The notes: generated by a model not told the origin, from the sequence alone. A stretch of DNA of 64,000 bases from Variovorax ginsengisoli (GCF_006438845.1 NZ_RCZJ01000002.1:695145-759144), one strand, 5' to 3'; shown: positions 18,839 through 29,807, counted from the first letter of the stretch. Numbers and translations are program-made.

Positions 18839-19234
18839 TTAGGCGACGTAGCACAGGACTTCGCCACCGACACCGGTAGCGCGCGCCTTGCGGTCGGTCA
18901 TCACGCCCTGAGGGGTCGTGACGATCGCGACGCCGAGGCCGTTCTGGACTTGCGGAATGGCTGCGCTGGCCTTGTAGACGCGCAGGCCAGGGCGGCTCAC
19001 GCGCTCGATGCGCTCGATGACCGGGCGGCCAGCGTAATACTTCAGCGTGATGACGAGCTCGGACTTGCCGGACTCGGTCTTCACTTCGAAGCCGTCGATA
19101 TAGCCTTCGTCCTTCAGGACTTGTGCGATCGCGGCCTTCACCTTGGAAGACGGGATCGACACGGTGGGCTTCGCCACCATCTGCGCGTTACGGATACGCG
19201 TCAGCAGGTCGGCAATGGGATCACTCATGCTCAT
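18839..19234 (-). CDS. rpsH: 30S ribosomal protein S8
   Basis: 16S rRNA-binding protein, 131 residues, starting [20 protein letters not shown] and ending with [20 protein letters not shown]. In E. coli S8 is the translational repressor of the spc operon through an rRNA-like site near the L5 gene; an equivalent site here was not modelled. It is 20 bases after rpsN. Confidence 0.98.
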   Translation of the reverse strand: MSMSDPIADLLTRIRNAQMVAKPTVSIPSSKVKAAIAQVLKDEGYIDGFEVKTESGKSELVITLKYYAGRPVIERIERVSRPGLRVYKASAAIPQVQNGLGVAIVTTPQGVMTDRKARATGVGGEVLCYVA

Positions 19235-19254
19235 GTTGTTTGCTCCTGCCTGGC

Positions 19255-19560
19255 TTACCAGCTGGCCTTGGTGACACCGGGGATGTCGCCATTGAAAGCC
19301 AGTTCACGGATCTTGGCGCGAGCCAGACCGAATTGACGGAAGGTTCCACGCGGACGGCCGGTGATGCCGCAACGATTGCGTTGGCGGGTCGGGTTCGCAT
19401 TGCGCGGGAGCTTTTGCAGGCCCAGGCGGGCGGCAGCGCGCTCTTCGTCGCTCTTCTTCAGGTCATTGGAAATGGCCTTCAGTTCAGCGTGCTTCGTCGC
19501 GAACTTGGCGACCAGCTTGTCGCGCTTGAGTTCGCGCTGGATCAGGGATTGTTTTGCCAC
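19255..19560 (-). CDS. rpsN: 30S ribosomal protein S14, zinc-independent form
   Basis: 101-residue S14 of the long, zinc-free (C-) type: the C-terminal half has [20 protein letters not shown] with no CxxC pairs. No ATG is available at the family start; the codon is GTG at 19560 with GAGGCG just upstream, giving the expected (M)[15 protein letters not shown]. Longer in-frame readings run into rplE sequence and are not real. It lies eight bases after the rplE stop. Confidence 0.95.
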   Translation of the reverse strand: MAKQSLIQRELKRDKLVAKFATKHAELKAISNDLKKSDEERAAARLGLQKLPRNANPTRQRNRCGITGRPRGTFRQFGLARAKIRELAFNGDIPGVTKASW

Positions 19561-19568
19561 GGTTCGCC

Positions 19569-20108
19569 TCAGTTCTTGAACGGGAAACGGAAGCCGGCGA
19601 GAAGCGCCTTGGCTTCCTCGTCGTTCTTGGCCGTCGTCGTGATGCTGATATTGAGACCGCGCAGGGCATCGACCTTGTCGTATTCGATCTCGGGGAAAAT
19701 GATCTGCTCTTTCACGCCGATGTTGTAGTTTCCGCGGCCGTCGAACGCACGGCCGGAGATGCCACGGAAGTCGCGAACGCGCGGCAGGGCCACGGTCACG
19801 AAACGGTCCAGGAACTCGTACATCTGCACGCCGCGCAGCGTGACCATGCAACCGATCGGCTGCATTTCGCGGATCTTGAAACCAGCGATGGCCTTCTTCG
19901 ACTTGGTGACAACCGGCTTCTGGCCGGCGATCTTCGTCAGGTCGCCGACAGCGTTGTCCAGCACCTTCTTGTCGGCGACCGCTTCACCCACACCCATGTT
20001 GAGCGTGATCTTGGTGATGCGGGGAACCTGCATCGGCGACTTGTAGCCGAACTTTTCGGTCAAGTCCTTCGCGATCTTGTCGCGGTAGATTTGTTGGAGA
20101 CGTGCCAT
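19569..20108 (-). CDS. rplE: 50S ribosomal protein L5
   Basis: 5S rRNA-binding protein of the central protuberance, 179 residues. It begins [20 protein letters not shown] and contains [37 protein letters not shown] and [17 protein letters not shown], all typical L5 segments. It follows rplX by 11 bases. Confidence 0.98.
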   Translation of the reverse strand: MARLQQIYRDKIAKDLTEKFGYKSPMQVPRITKITLNMGVGEAVADKKVLDNAVGDLTKIAGQKPVVTKSKKAIAGFKIREMQPIGCMVTLRGVQMYEFLDRFVTVALPRVRDFRGISGRAFDGRGNYNIGVKEQIIFPEIEYDKVDALRGLNISITTTAKNDEEAKALLAGFRFPFKN

Positions 20109-20119
20109 GTGAGTGCTCC

Positions 20120-20437
20120 TTAGGCGGTCTTGATTTCGTCGCCGCTGGACTTGAAGACCCGCACGCGCTTGCCGTCAGCGACCTTGATGCCCACGCGATC
20201 GGCCTTGCCGGTCGCGGCATTGAAGATCGCCACGTTGGATTGATGGATCGGCATGGTCTTCTCGGTGATGCCACCGGTCGTACCCTTGAGCGGGTTCGGC
20301 TTGGTGTGCTTCTTGACGATGTTGATGCCGTCGACGATCAGATGCGAGTCGTCTTTGCGCAGCGACACCGTGCCGCGCTTGCCCTTGTCACGACCGGCCA
20401 ACACGATGACCTGGTCGCCTTTGCGAATCTTGTTCAT
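20120..20437 (-). CDS. rplX: 50S ribosomal protein L24
   Basis: Assembly-initiator protein of the large subunit, 105 residues. The KOW motif is visible as [20 protein letters not shown], followed by [20 protein letters not shown] and the lysine-rich end. It starts 12 bases after rplN. Confidence 0.98.
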   Translation of the reverse strand: MNKIRKGDQVIVLAGRDKGKRGTVSLRKDDSHLIVDGINIVKKHTKPNPLKGTTGGITEKTMPIHQSNVAIFNAATGKADRVGIKVADGKRVRVFKSSGDEIKTA

Positions 20438-20449
20438 GGCGTTGTGTCC

Positions 20450-20818
20450 TTACAGAACTTCGGGAGCCAGCGAGACGATCTTCATGAACTTCTCGGTGCG
20501 CAGTTCGCGCGTGACCGGTCCGAAGATGCGGGTGCCGATCGGCTCCAGCTTGGCGTTGAGCAACACGGCGGCATTGCCGTCGAACTTGACGAGCGAACCG
20601 TCAGCACGACGGATGCCCTTGGCGGTACGCACCACGACGGCGCTGTAGATTTCGCCCTTTTTGACGCGACCACGGGGGGCGCATTCCTTGATGCTGACCT
20701 TGATGACGTCGCCCACGCTGGCATAACGCCGCTTGGAGCCACCGAGCACCTTGATGCACAGGACGGATTTCGCGCCCGTGTTGTCGGCCACTTCGAGCCG
20801 GGATTCAGTTTGGATCAT
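20450..20818 (-). CDS. rplN: 50S ribosomal protein L14
   Basis: First gene of the spc operon here, 122 residues, with [20 protein letters not shown] and the C-terminal [20 protein letters not shown]. The ATG at 20818 is the family start; a longer upstream reading is spurious. In most betaproteobacteria rpsQ would precede it directly, but upstream is a 244-base gap and divergent proC. A promoter and 5-prime stem-loop lie in that gap. Confidence 0.98.
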   Translation of the reverse strand: MIQTESRLEVADNTGAKSVLCIKVLGGSKRRYASVGDVIKVSIKECAPRGRVKKGEIYSAVVVRTAKGIRRADGSLVKFDGNAAVLLNAKLEPIGTRIFGPVTRELRTEKFMKIVSLAPEVL

Positions 20819-20931
20819 TTCGATTGGTTCCCAACTTGTACCGAGATGCCGCCTCGTGGCAGCAGCGCAGTCAGTCTTGGGCCCGTCGTCGGCGACTCGA
20901 ACCACTCGAGGCACCACCGGTTGGGCGGAAA

Positions 20932-20954
20932 GCTTCGCCTTTTTGAAGCGAAGC
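20932..20954 (-). other. Stem-loop at the predicted 5-prime end of the spc transcript
   Basis: GCTTCGC (20932-20938) and GCGAAGC (20948-20954) form a perfect 7-bp stem with a nine-base loop. The predicted transcription start (about 20953) puts this hairpin at the extreme 5-prime end of the mRNA, where stem-loops commonly protect against decay. The rest of the 244-base gap (20819-21062) shows no gene. Confidence 0.45.
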
Positions 20955-20959
20955 CCGCG

Positions 20960-20988
20960 ATTGTTGCACGCGTTTACGCGCCTGTCAA
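20960..20988 (-). promoter_or_regulatory. Candidate promoter of the spc operon
   Basis: On the minus strand a perfect TTGACA (20983-20988) is followed by exactly 17 bases and AACAAT (20960-20965, 4/6 match). It lies about 135 bases upstream of the rplN ATG. With no S10 operon upstream, this is the natural promoter of the whole rplN-to-rplQ run. Confidence 0.65.
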
Positions 20989-21062
20989 CGCCGTGTGCGC
21001 CAAAGAACGTCCGGCGCCGCGTTGAGGCGACAATTTGCGCCCTGCTTCCTCACGGGTTCACC

Positions 21063-21905
21063 ATGTCGCTCCCTTCTACCTCCGCCGCCGCGCTGCCCCC
21101 CATCGCCTTTATCGGAGGCGGCAACATGGCCAGTGCCATATTGGGAGGGCTGATTCGCCAGGGGCTGCCACCCGCCGCGGTGGAAATCGTCGAGCCGTTC
21201 GAGGACGCACGGGCCCGGCTCGCGCAGCAGTTCGGCGTCGAGCCCAGGGCCCACGCCAGCGTGGCGCTCGCGCGGTGCCGCCTGATCGTCTGGGCGGTCA
21301 AGCCACAGACTTTCGCCGAGGCGGCTGCGCCTGTTCGTGCGTGGGCCGACAACGGATTGCACCTCAGCGTTGCGGCCGGCATCCCTTCGGCAAGCATCGC
21401 ACGCTGGCTGGGCACGGAGAACGTGATCCGGGCCATGCCGAACACGCCGGCGCTGGTGGGCCAGGGCATGACGGGGTTGTTTGCCCGGCCGGCAGTGGAA
21501 AGCGACGGGCGCCGCCTGGTCGAACAGGTGCTGGCGCCAACGGGTGACCTGCTGTGGGTCGACGCCGAGGACGCGCTGGATGCGGTCACCGCGGTTTCCG
21601 GCTCCGGGCCCGCCTATGTGTTCTATTTCATCGAAGCCATGATCGAGGCCGGCATAGAGATGGGCCTGCCGCCCGCACAGGCGAAGCAGTTGGCAATCGG
21701 GACCTTCACGGGCGCTTCGACGTTGGCGAAGGCATCGTCGGAACCTCCTTCGATACTGCGGGAACGCGTCACCTCCAAGGGCGGCACGACGCACGCGGCG
21801 CTCAGCGCTCTGGAGGCGGCCGGCGTCAAGGCGTCGTTCAAGCAGGCGATCCGGGCGGCAGAGCGTCGCGCCGGCGAGCTGGCCGACGAATTCGGCCGCG
21901 CCTGA
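21063..21905 (+). CDS. proC: Pyrroline-5-carboxylate reductase
   Basis: Last step of proline synthesis, NAD(P)H reduction of pyrroline-5-carboxylate. The 280-residue protein has the Rossmann motif FIGGGNMASAILGGLIRQG near residues 14-32, WAVKPQTF, AMPNTPALVGQGMTGLFA, the catalytic-core SGSGPAYVFYFIEAM, and the C-terminal signature RVTSKGGTTHAALSALEAAG. I take the ATG at 21063; longer upstream reading overlaps rplN. It is divergent from the spc operon and convergent with ubiA ten bases away. Confidence 0.95.
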   Translation: MSLPSTSAAALPPIAFIGGGNMASAILGGLIRQGLPPAAVEIVEPFEDARARLAQQFGVEPRAHASVALARCRLIVWAVKPQTFAEAAAPVRAWADNGLHLSVAAGIPSASIARWLGTENVIRAMPNTPALVGQGMTGLFARPAVESDGRRLVEQVLAPTGDLLWVDAEDALDAVTAVSGSGPAYVFYFIEAMIEAGIEMGLPPAQAKQLAIGTFTGASTLAKASSEPPSILRERVTSKGGTTHAALSALEAAGVKASFKQAIRAAERRAGELADEFGRA

Positions 21906-21915
21906 CTCGCTGCGC

Positions 21916-22809
21916 TCAGCGGAGCGCGTAGCCGACGACGATGCCGGCAAACACCACGAAGCCGAGCCAGTGGTTGAGTCGAAAGGCCTGGAAGCAGCCT
22001 TCGCGCGTGCGGCGACGAATCAGGCGCCAGTGCCAGAAAGCCTGCGCTGCCGCGGCGGCGATCCCCGCCATCAACGGCGCGCCCAGCCCTGTCCGCATGC
22101 CGACGAACGCCCAGAGCACGATGAACAGCGCGTAGCTCCACATCACGGCCGCGACATCGAAGCGCCCGAAAGTGATGGCGGAGGTTTTCATGCCGATTTT
22201 CAGATCGTCGTCACGGTCGACCATGGCGTACTCGGTGTCGTACGCCAGCACCCAGCCTAGATTGCCCAGCAACAGAAGCCATCCGTACCCCGGCACCCGC
22301 GAGAAGGCCTCGGATGCCGGCACCCCTTCACCACCCGCCGCGCAGAAAGCCATCGGAATCCCGATCGAGAACGCGACGCCCAACACCGCTTGAGGCAGCG
22401 AAACGAAGCGCTTCGCGAACGGATACGCCAAGGTGATTGCCAGCCCCACGAAGGCCCAGACGATCACGGCCGCATTGGTGGTCAGCGCCAGCCCGAAAGC
22501 GAGGAGCGCCAGCACAGCGCCCAACCCGAGCGCCTGCTTCACAGAGATGGCGCCGCTGGTCACTGGACGCTGCGCCGTGCGCTTGACGTGCCGGTCGAAG
22601 TCTCGATCGGCCACATCGTTGATGCAGCAGCCGGCACTGCGCATGAGCACAGTGCCCGCCACGAAGACGGCCAGCAGATGCCAGCCGGGCCAACCGCCCG
22701 AGGCCAACCACAGGGCGCCCAGCGTCGGCCACAGCAGCAGCAGCCATCCCGCCGGGCGGTTCCAGCGGATGAGATCGAGGTACAGCGCCAGGCGCCCGCC
22801 AGACTTCAC
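21916..22809 (-). CDS. ubiA: 4-hydroxybenzoate octaprenyltransferase
   Basis: Inner-membrane prenyltransferase that attaches the isoprenoid tail to 4-hydroxybenzoate in ubiquinone synthesis. The 297-residue protein has several hydrophobic segments and both Asp-rich metal/diphosphate motifs: NDVADRDFD at 64-72 and [12 protein letters not shown] at 191-202. Length and order of motifs fit UbiA. It lies downstream of dps but a terminator-like hairpin separates them, so it probably has its own promoter. Confidence 0.93.
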   Translation of the reverse strand: MKSGGRLALYLDLIRWNRPAGWLLLLWPTLGALWLASGGWPGWHLLAVFVAGTVLMRSAGCCINDVADRDFDRHVKRTAQRPVTSGAISVKQALGLGAVLALLAFGLALTTNAAVIVWAFVGLAITLAYPFAKRFVSLPQAVLGVAFSIGIPMAFCAAGGEGVPASEAFSRVPGYGWLLLLGNLGWVLAYDTEYAMVDRDDDLKIGMKTSAITFGRFDVAAVMWSYALFIVLWAFVGMRTGLGAPLMAGIAAAAAQAFWHWRLIRRRTREGCFQAFRLNHWLGFVVFAGIVVGYALR

Positions 22810-22818
22810 GGAAGCTCC

Positions 22819-22848
22819 AAAAATGAAAAGAGCGGCATTGTGCCGCTC
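22819..22848 (-). terminator. Rho-independent terminator after dps
   Basis: GAGCGGCA (22830-22837), loop TTG, and TGCCGCTC (22841-22848) form an 8-bp G/C-rich stem; reading on the minus strand it is followed by TTTTCATTTTTGG. It sits between the dps stop and the ubiA start. Confidence 0.75.
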
Positions 22849-22881
22849 CGCTTCACACCAAGGCCTTCGCCTCGGATGGGC

Positions 22882-23493
22882 TCACTCTTCGAGCAGCGAA
22901 CGCAGCATCCACGCCGTCTGGTCGTGCACCGTGCAGCGCGCGGTCAGCATGTCGGCGGTCGGATCGTCGCCCGCCTCTTCGGCCACCGGGATGAATTCGC
23001 GCGCGATGCGGGACACGGTTTCATGGCCCTTCACCAAGATGCGGACCATTTCCATGGCCTTTGGCGGCGTCGGCGGCACGTCGGGCACGGTCGCGATCTT
23101 GCTGAATTCTGCGTACGAACCCGGGGCGTAGTGGCCGAGCGCGCGGATGCGCTCGGCAATGACGTCGGTCGAATTCCAGAGCTCGGTGTACTGGCCCATG
23201 AACATCGCGTGCAGCGAGTTGAAGTGAGGGCCCGTCACATTCCAGTGGAAGTTATGCGTCGTCAGGTACAGCGTGTACGTGTCGGCCAGCACGCGGCTGA
23301 GGCCTTCGGCAATGGCCGCGCGGTCCTGGCGGTCGATGCCGATGTTGATGATCGGCGCGTTGCGGCTGCCCGACTCCTGCGCGACCTGGGCGTTGCCCTT
23401 GGTCGGTACCTTGCCCACGCCGGACGGCGGCGCGATGTTGGCCAACGGCTTGATCTTCTTGGGCGACTTGACGTTGTTCGGTGCTTTGGCCAT
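22882..23493 (-). CDS. dps: Dps-family DNA-protecting ferritin-like protein
   Basis: Forms dodecameric shells that oxidise and store iron and bind DNA during oxidative or stationary-phase stress. The 203-residue protein has a Lys/Pro-rich N-terminal extension of about 45 residues (MAKAPNNVKSPKKIK), likely the DNA-binding tail. The inter-subunit ferroxidase residues are present: H83 in NFHWNVTGPHF, H95, D110 and E114 in STDVIAERIRALG. It has a good ribosome site (GAGGAG) and its own promoter with a possible OxyR half-site. It lies directly downstream of oxyR on the same strand. Confidence 0.94.
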   Translation of the reverse strand: MAKAPNNVKSPKKIKPLANIAPPSGVGKVPTKGNAQVAQESGSRNAPIINIGIDRQDRAAIAEGLSRVLADTYTLYLTTHNFHWNVTGPHFNSLHAMFMGQYTELWNSTDVIAERIRALGHYAPGSYAEFSKIATVPDVPPTPPKAMEMVRILVKGHETVSRIAREFIPVAEEAGDDPTADMLTARCTVHDQTAWMLRSLLEE

Positions 23494-23537
23494 GGAACTC
23501 CTCGTTGGATTGTGTGAAGGTGAATCAGGTGACAGGC

Positions 23538-23581
23538 GACTTTAAAGTCCGGCTGGCAGCGCCGCAACAGCGAGACTCTAT
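23538..23581 (-). promoter_or_regulatory. Candidate dps promoter with OxyR half-site and palindrome
   Basis: On the minus strand TTGCGG (23562-23567), a 17-base spacer and TAAAGT (23539-23544) form a promoter. The -10 lies within a perfect 12-bp palindrome, GACTTTAAAGTC (23538-23549). Immediately upstream of the -35, ATAG-N7-CTGT (23567-23581) matches an OxyR half element ATAG-N7-CTAT in seven of eight positions, and the further elements keep the seven-base spacing only weakly. OxyR control of dps is known in other bacteria. Confidence 0.45.
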
Positions 23582-23607
23582 CGCAGCCATTGCCTCGCAG
23601 GGCCGTC

Positions 23608-24573
23608 TCACGAAAGGCGCTTGACGCCCGGCAGCTCGCAGGCGTAGATGGCGTTGCGCAATGCCGCGATCGCTTCGTAGCGGGTGAAGCTGCGCCGCCA
23701 GGCGAGCACCACGCGACGCGTCGGCGGCTCACGCCCTTCGCCGTCTCGCACAGGCAGGTAGCGCACGATCTGCTCGAGCTCCTTGCGAGCTCTGGGCTTG
23801 GGTTTGAGGGCCTCCGCGGGCACCGACAGCCGGGGCACCAGCGTCACGCCCATGCCAGACGCCACCATGTGCTTGATCGTCTCCAGCGACGAGCCTTCGA
23901 AGCTCTTGCGAATGCCTTCGGCATTGCTCGAGAAGCGGGCGAATTCGGGGCAGACCTCGAGCACATGGTCGCGGAAGCAATGGCCAGCGCCCAGCAACAG
24001 CATGGTTTCGCTCTTCAATTCGTCGGAGCTGATCGACTCGCGCGCAGCAAGCGGATGGCTCACCGGCAGCACCGCGACGAAGGGCTCGTCGTACAGCGGC
24101 GCGATCGCGAGACCCGTGTCTGGAAAAGGCTCGGCCATGATGGCGCAGTCGATTTCGCCGGCACGCAGCATCTCGAGCAGCTTGACGGTGAAGTTTTCCT
24201 GCAGCATCAGCGGCATCTGCGGGGTGCGCGCGATGTTCTGGCGCACCAGGTCGGGCAGAAGGTACGGGCCGATCGTGTAGATGACGCCGAGGTTCAGTGC
24301 GCCCGCCAGCGGATCCTTGCCGCGCTTGGCGATCTCCTTGATGCTGGCGGCCTGGTCGAGCACGCTCTGCGCCTGCTGCACGATCTGCTCGCCCAGCGGG
24401 GTCACGGTGACTTCGCCGGCGCTGCGCTCGAAGAGCTTCACCTCGAGCTCGTCTTCCAGCTTCTTGATGGCGACCGAGAGCGTCGGCTGCGACACATGGC
24501 AGGCCTCTGCAGCCTTGCCGAAATGCCGCTCCCTGGCGACCGCGACGATGTACTTGAGTTCGGTGAGAGTCAT
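23608..24573 (-). CDS. oxyR: Peroxide-sensing LysR-type regulator OxyR
   Basis: Redox-switched activator of peroxide defence genes. The 321-residue protein has an N-terminal winged helix (MTLTELKYIVAVARERHFGK, SQPTLSVAIKKLEDEL) and, in the regulatory domain, the redox pair GHC at C199 and EVC at C208, at the same numbers as in E. coli OxyR. The ATG at 24573 is chosen over an in-frame TTG at 24585. It is followed by dps after 114 bases, the usual regulator-target pairing in this group. Confidence 0.94.
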   Translation of the reverse strand: MTLTELKYIVAVARERHFGKAAEACHVSQPTLSVAIKKLEDELEVKLFERSAGEVTVTPLGEQIVQQAQSVLDQAASIKEIAKRGKDPLAGALNLGVIYTIGPYLLPDLVRQNIARTPQMPLMLQENFTVKLLEMLRAGEIDCAIMAEPFPDTGLAIAPLYDEPFVAVLPVSHPLAARESISSDELKSETMLLLGAGHCFRDHVLEVCPEFARFSSNAEGIRKSFEGSSLETIKHMVASGMGVTLVPRLSVPAEALKPKPRARKELEQIVRYLPVRDGEGREPPTRRVVLAWRRSFTRYEAIAALRNAIYACELPGVKRLS

Positions 24574-24646
24574 AGCTTGCGTCAATTATGCGCAAGCGTG
24601 CCGTGCAGCCGGACTCTAGGGCTACCGCGCACGGCGCGGGCCGGGG

Positions 24647-26053
<1,407 letters not shown>

Positions 26054-26057
26054 GCCC

Positions 26058-27038
26058 TTACCGTGCCTTGACCGCGAGGTTCCACAGCGCGACGAGCTGC
26101 TCGTACTCGGCGGAGGCGGCCTCCTGGTCGAGCGGGAAGATCTTGATCGCGCCGAGGTCGGGCAGGGAGGTGAGCTTGGAGACCGCGATGTCGCTGCGCA
26201 CCGGGCGGCGGAAGTTCTTCACCAGCAGCTCCTGCTGCGCGTCCTTGCTCAACAGTCCGTTGTAGAGCGCGATGGCGGCATCCATGTTCTTCGCGTCCTT
26301 CACGATGAACATGCCTTCGGGCGCGAGGTAGCTGCCCTCGGAGGGATAGACCAGCTTGATCTCCTTCTGTCCGCCCGCCACGTATTCCTGGGCCGCGTAT
26401 TCGATCGTCAAGCCGACCGGATACTCGCCCGCAGCGACGCCCTTGTAGGTGCTTCCGGAAGAGGCGGTGACGACCGCATTGGCGGCCAGCTTGGCCAATC
26501 CATCGCGACCGAACTGCTTGAGCAGGCCGTAGACCAGCATGTAGGCCGTGGCACTCTTGCTCGGGTCGGTGATAGCGAACTTGCCCTTCCACTCGGGGCG
26601 CATCAGGTCCGACCAGGTCTTCGGTGCCGCCATGCCCTTGAGCTGACGCTCGTTGATCATCATCACCATGACATGAACGTTGGTGCCGACCCACAGGTCG
26701 TTCGGCCCACGGAAGGCCGCGGGAATGGCGGCGAGGTCCGGCGACTTGTAGGGCGCCATCAGATCCTTGTAGGCGCCCAGCGTGCCGAACCCACCGCTCC
26801 ACAGCACGTCGCCGCGCGGGCTCTTGGCTTCGGCCTGGATGCGCTTCATCAGCGTGCCGGTGCCGCCGGTGACCTGCTGCACGTTCAGCGCGGGCGTCTT
26901 CTTCTTGACGACGGCCAGCGCGGTTTCGACGGTCTCGGTGTTGTTCGACGAATAGAGCACCACGGTCTGCGCGCCCGCCATGCCGGACAGGAGAGCCAGG
27001 CAGGCGACCGCGTATTTCGTCAGGGACTTGAAGGACAT
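26058..27038 (-). CDS. ABC importer substrate-binding protein (Fe3+/aminoethylphosphonate-like family)
   Basis: Periplasmic binding protein of the extracellular-solute-binding group that includes FbpA and phosphonate binders. The 326-residue protein has a signal peptide cleaved near GMAGAQ (residue 24), then [17 protein letters not shown] and the middle [21 protein letters not shown] see no clear double-Tyr ferric site, so iron is not assured; small organic anions or amino compounds are alternatives. It is encoded 24 bases after the permease gene and four bases before sdaA, which suggests a substrate related to serine metabolism. That link is inference. Confidence 0.85.
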   Translation of the reverse strand: MSFKSLTKYAVACLALLSGMAGAQTVVLYSSNNTETVETALAVVKKKTPALNVQQVTGGTGTLMKRIQAEAKSPRGDVLWSGGFGTLGAYKDLMAPYKSPDLAAIPAAFRGPNDLWVGTNVHVMVMMINERQLKGMAAPKTWSDLMRPEWKGKFAITDPSKSATAYMLVYGLLKQFGRDGLAKLAANAVVTASSGSTYKGVAAGEYPVGLTIEYAAQEYVAGGQKEIKLVYPSEGSYLAPEGMFIVKDAKNMDAAIALYNGLLSKDAQQELLVKNFRRPVRSDIAVSKLTSLPDLGAIKIFPLDQEAASAEYEQLVALWNLAVKAR

Positions 27039-27062
27039 GAAAACCTCGCAGGTTGGAGTGGG

Positions 27063-28709
27063 TTACTTGCTGGAGAAAAGATTGATGCGAAACACCTTGA
27101 TCGACACGGCGATGGGCAACAGGATCACGCTGATCAATGCCGCCCCGTAGGCCGACGCGAGGCCGAGGCGCCCACCGTCGACCTGGCGGAAGATGGCGAT
27201 CGGCATGGTTTCCAGGCCGCCCGTGTAGACCACGATGGACGCGGACAGCTCCGAGATCGTGGTCACCCACATCAGGATGGCGGCCGAAATGATCGAGGCC
27301 TTCATGGCTGGCAACAGCACCTTGAAGAAGGTCATCAATGGCGACACGCCCAGGCTGATCGACGCCTCTTCGATCGAGTCCGAGATGTTGAACAGCGTCG
27401 ACGACGCGTTGCGCACCGCGAACGGAAGGCGGCGCACCGTGTAGCAAAGCACCATGATTCCCGAGGTGCCAGCCAGCACCAGCCAGCCGGTGTTGAAGGT
27501 CTGCACCAGCGCGATGCCCAAGACGGTGCCGGAGATGGTGAGCGGCAGCACCACGATGTAGTCGAGCAGCTGCGTGAACGCGTTGCGCTTCTTGATCGTC
27601 AGGTAGCTCACCAGCACGGCGAAGGCCACGCCCACCAGCGTGGCCATCGATGCGAACTTCAACGAGTTGATGATCGGCTCGGGCGCGCCTCGCAACGCCC
27701 GCTCGAGGCTCGAAAGCGACCATTGGCCCCAGCGCATGACCGGCCCGCTGGTCTCGGTGAATGCACCGACGAACACAATCACCAGCGGCAGCATCGACAG
27801 CACGATGATCACCCCGACGCTGAGCGTGTAGAGCAGCGCCGCACCCGAGCGCACGCGCACCACGGCCGGTGCACGCCCCTGCGTCATGGTGTAGACCTTT
27901 CGCTCCACCACGCGCTTCTGGAAGAACAGCACGATGGCGACGATGCCGATGGAAATCACCGACATCGCGCTCTGCAGCGTGGGGCTGCCGCCCATCTCGC
28001 CGACGAAGGCGTTGTACGTCATCACCGACAGCAGCGGCACCCGGCCGCCCAGCACCACCGACAGCGCGAAGTTGCCCACGACCAGCGTGAAAACCACCAG
28101 GGCGTTGACCAGCACAGCCGGCAGGATCACCGGCACCAGCACCCGGAGCTTGGTCACCAGCGGCGAAGTTCCGAGGCTCAGGCCGGCCTCCTCCAGCTGG
28201 CCGTCGAAGCCGCGAAGCGCGGCCAGCACACCCAGATAGATGTACGTGTAGTAGACCAGCGTCATGGAGAACACCATGCCCGTCCAGCCGTAGAAGGTCG
28301 GCAGCGCGATGCCGACGTCGGCCAGAAGGTTGGTCACCAACCCGTTGTTGCCGAGCAGCAGCAGCCACGACTGCCCCACGATGATCTCGGGAATGACGAT
28401 CGTCATGATGGGCAGCACCGCCACCAGGCTCTTCAACGGGAAGTCGTAGCGCGCCACCATGTAGGCGAAGGGCACGCCCACCGCCACCGTGCAAAGGGTG
28501 ACGGCGGCACCAAGCACCAGTGTGTTGCGGAACGCCAGCAGGTACTCGCTGTCGCGCAGCAGCGTGGCGAAGCCCGTCAGCGAGAAGGCGCCAGATTCGT
28601 CGCGCACGCTGTTGACGAACAATGTCCCCAGTGGATAGAAAACAAAGAACGTCAGCAGCAGCAGGCTAAGCAGCGTCAGCAGACCCCAGGGCCACCATTT
28701 GATTTTCAT
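27063..28709 (-). CDS. ABC importer permease with two fused transmembrane domains
   Basis: Inner-membrane channel of the importer, 548 residues, made of two binding-protein-dependent transport domains in one chain (about 1-270 and 290-548), like the FbpB type. Each half has six hydrophobic segments and an EAA-type loop contacting the ATPase: EEAGLSLGTSPLVTKLRVLV in the first and EEASISLGVSPLMTFFKVLL in the second. It lies 12 bases after the ATPase gene and before the binding-protein gene on the same strand. Confidence 0.92.
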   Translation of the reverse strand: MKIKWWPWGLLTLLSLLLLTFFVFYPLGTLFVNSVRDESGAFSLTGFATLLRDSEYLLAFRNTLVLGAAVTLCTVAVGVPFAYMVARYDFPLKSLVAVLPIMTIVIPEIIVGQSWLLLLGNNGLVTNLLADVGIALPTFYGWTGMVFSMTLVYYTYIYLGVLAALRGFDGQLEEAGLSLGTSPLVTKLRVLVPVILPAVLVNALVVFTLVVGNFALSVVLGGRVPLLSVMTYNAFVGEMGGSPTLQSAMSVISIGIVAIVLFFQKRVVERKVYTMTQGRAPAVVRVRSGAALLYTLSVGVIIVLSMLPLVIVFVGAFTETSGPVMRWGQWSLSSLERALRGAPEPIINSLKFASMATLVGVAFAVLVSYLTIKKRNAFTQLLDYIVVLPLTISGTVLGIALVQTFNTGWLVLAGTSGIMVLCYTVRRLPFAVRNASSTLFNISDSIEEASISLGVSPLMTFFKVLLPAMKASIISAAILMWVTTISELSASIVVYTGGLETMPIAIFRQVDGGRLGLASAYGAALISVILLPIAVSIKVFRINLFSSK

Positions 28710-28721
28710 GGTGCGCTTTCG

Positions 28722-29807
28722 TCAGTGGCCGACAACGCGGCTGTCGGCCGGCACCAGGACCTGCACCGCGTCGCCGGCCTGGAAGTCGGCGACCGTGTTG
28801 CCCGCATGCAGTTCGACGCGGATTTCGGAGTCGTCGTGCAACCGGATGCGGTAGGCGGTCTTGAAGCCCAGGTACTGGCGCCGCAGGACCACCCCCGCAA
28901 TGGCGTTGGGCACATGCGGTGCCGGCGCCATCAGCGACAGCGCCTCGGGGCGCGCGATCAGGATGCCCTGCGCAGCCAGCGCGTCGCTCCCCTGCACGCC
29001 GTCGAGTTGCTGGCCGCACAGCAGGTAACGGACACGCGACGAGGCATCTGCGCCGGCTTCGCGGTCCACGCACTCGGCCGGCACCGGAATCACGTTGGCC
29101 GAGCCGATGAAGTCGGCGACGTACGCGTTGACCGGCGTGGCGTAGAGCTCCTCGGGCGTCCCCAGCTGCGCGATGCTGCCGCGGTCCATGATGGCGATGC
29201 GGTCCGACATGGCCAGCGCCTCTTCCTGGTCGTGCGTGACGAACACGGTCGTGATGCCGGCTTCGCGCACGAGGTCGAGGATGACGTCGCGCATCTGCAG
29301 GCGCATCTTGGCGTCGAGGTTCGACAGCGGTTCGTCCATCAGCAGCACGCGCGGGCGAATCACCAGGGCCCGGGCCAGTGCGACGCGTTGGCGCTGGCCT
29401 CCGCTCATCTGTGCCGGGTAGCGGTCGGCCAGCGCGAGCAGGCTCACCCGGTCCAACGCTTCGTTGACGCGGCGCGTGATCTCGCCCTTGGTCACCTTGC
29501 GCGCTCGCAGCCCATAGGCGACGTTGTCGAAGGCGCTCTTGTCAGGGAACAACGCATAGTCCTGAAACACCATCCCGATGTCGCGGTGGTGCGTCGACAC
29601 CCGTGTCACGTCGTCCTGGTCGAACAGGATGCGGCCGCCATCGGGCTCGTTGAAACCCGCGATGCAGCGCAGCAACGTCGTCTTGCCGCAGCCGCTCGGG
29701 CCCAGCAAGGTGAAGAAGGCGCCGTCCGGCACATGCAGCGACAGGTTCTGCAGCACCGTCTGCTGGGCGAACTGCTTCACGACGCGATCGATGGTGATGG
29801 AGGCCAT
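28722..29807 (-). CDS. ABC importer ATP-binding protein
   Basis: Energises the adjacent permease. The 361-residue protein has Walker A GPSGCGKTTLLRCIAG near 37-52, the Q-loop MVFQDYALFPDKS, signature MSGGQRQRVALARAL near 134, Walker B RVLLMDEPLSNLDA and the H-loop VTHDQEEAL. A C-terminal TOBE domain (about 240-361) is typical of the polyamine/iron/phosphonate group. It is the first gene of the four-gene run ATPase, permease, binding protein, sdaA. Its upstream region is shared with a divergent LysR regulator. Confidence 0.93.
   Translation of the reverse strand: MASITIDRVVKQFAQQTVLQNLSLHVPDGAFFTLLGPSGCGKTTLLRCIAGFNEPDGGRILFDQDDVTRVSTHHRDIGMVFQDYALFPDKSAFDNVAYGLRARKVTKGEITRRVNEALDRVSLLALADRYPAQMSGGQRQRVALARALVIRPRVLLMDEPLSNLDAKMRLQMRDVILDLVREAGITTVFVTHDQEEALAMSDRIAIMDRGSIAQLGTPEELYATPVNAYVADFIGSANVIPVPAECVDREAGADASSRVRYLLCGQQLDGVQGSDALAAQGILIARPEALSLMAPAPHVPNAIAGVVLRRQYLGFKTAYRIRLHDDSEIRVELHAGNTVADFQAGDAVQVLVPADSRVVGH

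Noticed and set aside
24573..24585. Longer oxyR start at a TTG
   Set aside because: The ATG four codons later gives the C199/C208 numbering of E. coli OxyR and the usual family N-terminus.
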